Below, in pieces: positions 8,341-11,412 of a stretch of DNA of 11,412 nucleotides. A program made the translations under genes and the position numbers. Origin of the DNA: Chloroflexota bacterium (lineage in GTDB: Bacteria > Chloroflexota > Limnocylindria > QHBO01); the NCBI GenBank assembly GCA_013694795.1, contig JACDBS010000020.1, forward strand, positions 1-11,412, written 5' to 3'. The notes under the pieces are model-generated. The model made no database searches. It was not told the origin of the DNA and saw only the letters and a program-made list of their open reading frames with translations. Every line of letters begins with the position of its first letter. Position 1 is the first letter of the stretch.

Positions 8341-9924
8341 ATGTTCTGGGCTGACGAGCTCGCCGCGTCGGCCACGGGCCGCCAGGTCGTCAACGACTCC
8401 AAGACCCCCTCGGGCACGGTCCATGTCGGCAGCCTTCGTGGACCTGTGGTGGTCGACACCATCGCCCGTGCACTGCGCCATGCTGGCGTGACCGTGGAGC
8501 TGCGCTACGGAGTCGACGACCTCGATCCGATGGATGCCCAGGCGCTCCTGACCCCGGATGCCATCGAGCGCTTCATGGGCGTTCCCCTCTCCGCAGTGCC
8601 GGACCCGGAAGGTGACTGCCATTGGTCGTACGCGCGACACTTCGCCGGCGTCTTCATCGACACGTTCGACGGGCTGGGCATCCGCCCGGACACGTATTAC
8701 TGGATGAGCGAGGTCTATGCCTCCGGCGTCATGGACCGATACATCCGCACCGCGCTCGACGCGGCGGCCACCATCCGCGAGATCTATCGGCGCGTCGCGA
8801 AGGTCAACCACCCCGACGACTGGCACCCGCTGTCGGTCATCTGCGAGTCCTGCGGCCGGATCGGAACGACCATCGTCACCGGCTGGGACGGGGAACGCGT
8901 GCGCTATGAATGCCGCGCCGGCCTGGTGACGTGGGCCACCGGGTGCGGCCATTCCGGCGAGACGTCGCCCTTCGGCGGTCGAGCCAAGATGCCGTACAAC
9001 GTGGACTGGGCCGCGAAGTGGGACCTCTTCGGCGTCACCATCGAGCCCGCTGGAAAGGACCTCTCGACGGCGGGTGGCTCGCGCGACCGGGCGGACGCCA
9101 TCGCGCGCGAGGTTTTCGGCAATGAGCCTCCCTTGAACGTGCCGTACGAGTTCCTCAACATCGGCGGCAAGAAGATGTCCACCTCTAAGGGGTTGGGCGC
9201 GTCGGCACAGAAGATTGCCGATGTGATTCCTCCGGAGCAGTTGCGCACGCTTTTCCTGCGCCCGAAGCCGAACACCGCCATCGAGTTCGACCCCGACGGG
9301 ACCGATGCCATCCCGCGCCTGTTCGACGAGTCGGACCGCCTGGCGGCGGCGACGGACGGACGCCAGGTTCGCGGCGAGCTGCCGGCCGACCATGAGCGCG
9401 TCTTCACCTACAGCCTCGTCGAGCCCGATGCGGACGTCGCCGCCGAGGCGGCCACCTATCGCCCGGCGTTCAGCCACCTGGCGCTGCTGGAGCAGATCCC
9501 GGGCGTGGATCTCGTCGAGCGCGTCAGCGCCGAGAAAGGTGCGCCGTTGACCGATCGCGAACGCGCCATCGTCGATGAGCGTCGCGCGGCCGCTCGCGCC
9601 TGGCTGGAGGCTTATGCCCCGGAGCGCGCGCGCCTGGCCGTCCAGCGCGACGCCTTGCCGGCCGCCGCCGCGGAGGCCGATGACGACCAGCGCACCTACC
9701 TTGCTGCCCTGGCGCCCGCGCTCGAGGCGGTCGCCTGGAACGGCGAGGCGTTGCAGGCCGCCATTTTCGCCAAGGCGACGGAGCGTGATCTGCCCGCGGG
9801 GCGCGCCTTCGCGGCGCTCTACCTTGCCTTCCTGGGTCGCACCTCCGGGCCACGCGCCGGCTGGCTTCTGGCAGCCCTCGACCGCGGGTTCGTGCTTGGG
9901 CGACTGCGCGAGGCCGGCACATGA
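8341..9924 (+). CDS. lysS: Lysyl-tRNA synthetase, class I
   Basis: Charges tRNA-Lys with lysine using the Rossmann-fold class I enzyme, unrelated to the more common class II LysRS. The 527 residues contain the HIGH-type motif HVGS at 28-31 in TPSGTVHVGSLRG and the KMSKS-type motif KMSTS at 278-282. A probable zinc-binding insert uses Cys168, Cys171, Cys191 and Cys202 (CESCGRIG, CRAG, GCGHSGE). The C-terminal part, from about 330, is helical and Ala-rich, as expected for the anticodon-recognising helix cage. ATG 8341 is nine bases after greA, and the TAGGAG SD overlaps the greA stop codon, so the two are tightly coupled. The ORF ends in ACATGA; its TGA overlaps the ATG of a 15-codon micro-ORF leading into serS. 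Both catalytic motifs are present, so the enzyme should be active. The symbol lysK is sometimes used for class I enzymes. Confidence 0.95.
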   Translation: MFWADELAASATGRQVVNDSKTPSGTVHVGSLRGPVVVDTIARALRHAGVTVELRYGVDDLDPMDAQALLTPDAIERFMGVPLSAVPDPEGDCHWSYARHFAGVFIDTFDGLGIRPDTYYWMSEVYASGVMDRYIRTALDAAATIREIYRRVAKVNHPDDWHPLSVICESCGRIGTTIVTGWDGERVRYECRAGLVTWATGCGHSGETSPFGGRAKMPYNVDWAAKWDLFGVTIEPAGKDLSTAGGSRDRADAIAREVFGNEPPLNVPYEFLNIGGKKMSTSKGLGASAQKIADVIPPEQLRTLFLRPKPNTAIEFDPDGTDAIPRLFDESDRLAAATDGRQVRGELPADHERVFTYSLVEPDADVAAEAATYRPAFSHLALLEQIPGVDLVERVSAEKGAPLTDRERAIVDERRAAARAWLEAYAPERARLAVQRDALPAAAAEADDDQRTYLAALAPALEAVAWNGEALQAAIFAKATERDLPAGRAFAALYLAFLGRTSGPRAGWLLAALDRGFVLGRLREAGT

Positions 9925-9968
9925 GAGCCTTCCCGCACGTGCCTCCCTTGATGCCCGGCGTCGCATGA
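9921..9968 (+). CDS. Micro-ORF bridging lysS and serS
   Basis: A 15-codon frame, MRAFPHVPPLMPGVA, starts in the ATGA that overlaps the lysS stop (9921-9924) and ends in the ATGA that overlaps the serS start (9965-9968). GAGG at 9910-9913 lies 7 nt before its ATG. serS itself has no visible SD, so the frame could carry terminating lysS ribosomes across the 40-nt gap to serS. It contains no Lys or Ser codons, which argues against amino-acid-sensing attenuation by those residues; a Pro-Pro pair is present. Translation is unproven, and chance remains possible. Confidence 0.35.
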   Translation: MRAFPHVPPLMPGVA

Positions 9969-11257
9969 GCGTCGGACTCCAGCGCCTCCGCGACGAGCCT
10001 GATCTGCTGAGACGCGCTGCCGCCGACAAGGGCGAGGATCCGACGGCCGTCGACACCGCCCTCGCGCTCGCCGAGCGCCGCCGGGCGCTCACCGCCGAGG
10101 GCGACGCACTCAAGGCGGAGCGCAATGTCAGCTCGAAGCGCATCGGTGAAGCCCTTCGAGGTGGTGCCGATCCGAAGGGACCAGAGGTCGCGGAGCTCAA
10201 GGCCGCCTCGAGCGACGTGGCCGACCGCATCACGGCCATTGACGCGGAGCTCGCGACCGTCCAGGCCCAGCTCGATGACGCCATGCTGCGCATCCCGAAT
10301 CCCGCCGACGCAGAGGTCCCGGTCGGTGGCGAGGAGGCGAACGTCACGCTCCGCACCTGGGGCGAGCCCCTGCCGCGGGATGACCGCCGGCCGCACTGGG
10401 AGATCGGCGAGCAGCTCGGCCTGATCGACAACGTCCGCGGCGCGAAGATCACCGGCTCCGGCTGGCCGGTCTATCTCGGTGACGGCTCGACCCTCCAGCG
10501 AGCGCTCATCAATTGGTTCCTCGACGTCCATACGCGCGAAAACGGCATGACCGAGGTCTGGCCGCCGGTCCTGGTCAATGCCGATTCGGCCCGCGGCACC
10601 GGACAGATCCCGGACAAGGAGGACCAGATGTACGTCGCCACGCGCGACGACCTCTACCTCATCCCGACCGCCGAGGTTCCCGTCACCAACCTCCACCGCG
10701 ACGAGATCTTCGGGGCCGATGCGCTCCCGCGCCGCTACGCCGCCTATTCCGCCTCCTTCCGCCGCGAGGCCGGCGCCGCCGGGCGCGACACGCGCGGGAT
10801 CCTGCGCGTCCACCAGTTCGACAAGGTCGAGATGGTCAGCTTCGTCCGACCCGGCGAGTCGGAGGCAGAGCTCGAGCGGCTGACCGGCCACGCCGAGACC
10901 CTCCTCCAGCGGCTGGGCCTCGCCTATCGCGTCCTGCTCATGGCCACCCGTGAGATGGGCTTCGTGCAGGCTCGCAAGTACGACCTGGAGGTCTGGGCCC
11001 CCGGCGTCGAGCGCTGGCTCGAGGTGAGCAGCGTCTCAAACTTCCGTGACTACCAGGCGCGCCGCATGGCGATTCGCCACCGCGCCGAAGCCGGCGCGAA
11101 GCCGGAGCTGGTCCACACCCTCAACGGCTCCGGCCTGGCCCTGCCTCGTACCGTGGCCGCCCTCCTCGAGACGTATCAGCAGCCCGACGGCAGCGTTGTC
11201 ATCCCCGATGTGCTGCGACCCTACTTCGGCGGCCGCGAGCGCATCGGCCCTCGGTAG
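9965..11257 (+). CDS. serS: Seryl-tRNA synthetase
   Basis: Class II synthetase that charges tRNA-Ser (and tRNA-Sec where present) with serine. The 430 residues have the family order: an N-terminal antiparallel coiled-coil arm (about 1-110) that grips the long variable arm of tRNA-Ser, then the catalytic core with the serine-pocket IPTAEVPVTN, motif 2 FRREAGAAGRDTRG followed by VHQFDKVE, and motif 3 LNGSGLALPRT with the closing QQPDGSVVIPDVLRPYFGG. ATG 9965 gives the expected short N-terminus; upstream in-frame codons offer no earlier ATG or GTG start nearby. No SD precedes it, and its ATG overlaps the TGA of the micro-ORF after lysS, suggesting initiation by coupling. It is the last gene of the greA-lysS-serS group. 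The next gene is convergent, its stop only 11 nt away. Confidence 0.97.
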   Translation: MSVGLQRLRDEPDLLRRAAADKGEDPTAVDTALALAERRRALTAEGDALKAERNVSSKRIGEALRGGADPKGPEVAELKAASSDVADRITAIDAELATVQAQLDDAMLRIPNPADAEVPVGGEEANVTLRTWGEPLPRDDRRPHWEIGEQLGLIDNVRGAKITGSGWPVYLGDGSTLQRALINWFLDVHTRENGMTEVWPPVLVNADSARGTGQIPDKEDQMYVATRDDLYLIPTAEVPVTNLHRDEIFGADALPRRYAAYSASFRREAGAAGRDTRGILRVHQFDKVEMVSFVRPGESEAELERLTGHAETLLQRLGLAYRVLLMATREMGFVQARKYDLEVWAPGVERWLEVSSVSNFRDYQARRMAIRHRAEAGAKPELVHTLNGSGLALPRTVAALLETYQQPDGSVVIPDVLRPYFGGRERIGPR

Positions 11258-11268
11258 GTGACCTCGAC

Positions 11269-11412
11269 CTAATGTGAGCCGTGGATCACGGCGTGGCCCC
11301 GGCCGCGGGCGATGAGCCAGCGATTGACCGGGAACGCCACGAGCCACGCGATGGTCAGCGCCACCGCCAGGCTACCCCAGAAGAGCGGGCTGGCCAGGTG
11401 GGCGTCCATCGC
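11269..11412 (-). CDS. C-terminus of a probable DUF4396 membrane protein
   Basis: The minus-strand frame is open from the window edge to TAG at 11269-11271, giving 47 residues. They form one hydrophobic helix (LFWGSLAVALTIAWLVAFPV) followed by a short basic, His-rich tail (NRWLIARGRGHAVIHGSH). The pattern of a last helix, then PVNRWLI and a short charged tail resembles the end of DUF4396 proteins as I recall them, a membrane domain of unknown function. An internal Met is the second visible residue, but it is unlikely to be the true start. The gene is convergent with serS, with 11 nt between the stops. The GCCGTG/CACGGC hairpin at 11278-11292 lies in its last codons. With so little sequence, the family call is tentative. 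Confidence 0.5.
   Translation of the reverse strand, partial: AMDAHLASPLFWGSLAVALTIAWLVAFPVNRWLIARGRGHAVIHGSH
11278..11292. other. Stem-loop between convergent serS and DUF4396-like gene
   Basis: GCCGTG 11278-11283 pairs with CACGGC 11287-11292 around a GAT loop. It sits 20 nt beyond the serS stop, inside the 3' end of the opposite gene. No T-run follows on either strand, so it might protect mRNA ends or help termination, but it is not a standard intrinsic terminator. Confidence 0.3.

Noticed and set aside
8134..10452. Long minus-strand frames opposite greA, lysS and serS
   Set aside because: No recognisable domain; they mirror well-supported plus-strand genes with strong motifs and RBS.

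Overview
The window is a GC-rich (by eye about two thirds), gene-dense bacterial chromosome segment of housekeeping genes. The set of a class I lysyl-tRNA synthetase, a potassium-independent type membrane pyrophosphatase, a sigma-54 factor carrying a Cys4 motif, and partly SD-poor starts suggests a Chloroflexota-like lineage. That is inference from gene content and protein style, with modest confidence. I see no mobile element, CRISPR array, rRNA or tRNA.

Layout: (1) 1-1092 on +: the 3' part of a TPR-like protein followed by ndk. (2) 1093-1589: the only long gene-free stretch, with a chain of small hairpins, a near-identical hairpin pair, a 14-bp direct repeat and one doubtful small ORF. (3) 1590-2982: lepB on - and a histidine-phosphatase gene on +, divergent across a 70-bp spacer. 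(4) 3048-4463 on +: rpoN (sigma-54). (5) 4464-7668 on +: a leader with overlapping alternative stems, then hppA and uppP 3 nt apart. (6) 7669-11257 on +: a promoter, a short leader ending in an intrinsic terminator, then greA-lysS-serS, with a 15-codon micro-ORF overlapping both the lysS stop and the serS start. (7) 11269-11412 on -: the C-terminus of a probable DUF4396 membrane protein, convergent with serS.

Functional themes: hppA and uppP both act on pyrophosphate bonds at the membrane, one recovering energy from PPi and the other recycling the undecaprenyl carrier for wall synthesis. The greA-lysS-serS group joins a transcription-elongation factor to two aminoacyl-tRNA synthetases. PPi is also released by synthetases and polymerases, so hppA may serve the neighbouring operon metabolically, but that is inference.

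The protein-coding content is ordinary. The less ordinary signals are in the joints between genes: the terminator in the greA leader, the ATGA-to-ATGA micro-ORF before serS, the switch-like stems before hppA, and the Cys4 ribbon motif inserted in sigma-54. No wholly new multi-gene system is evident.
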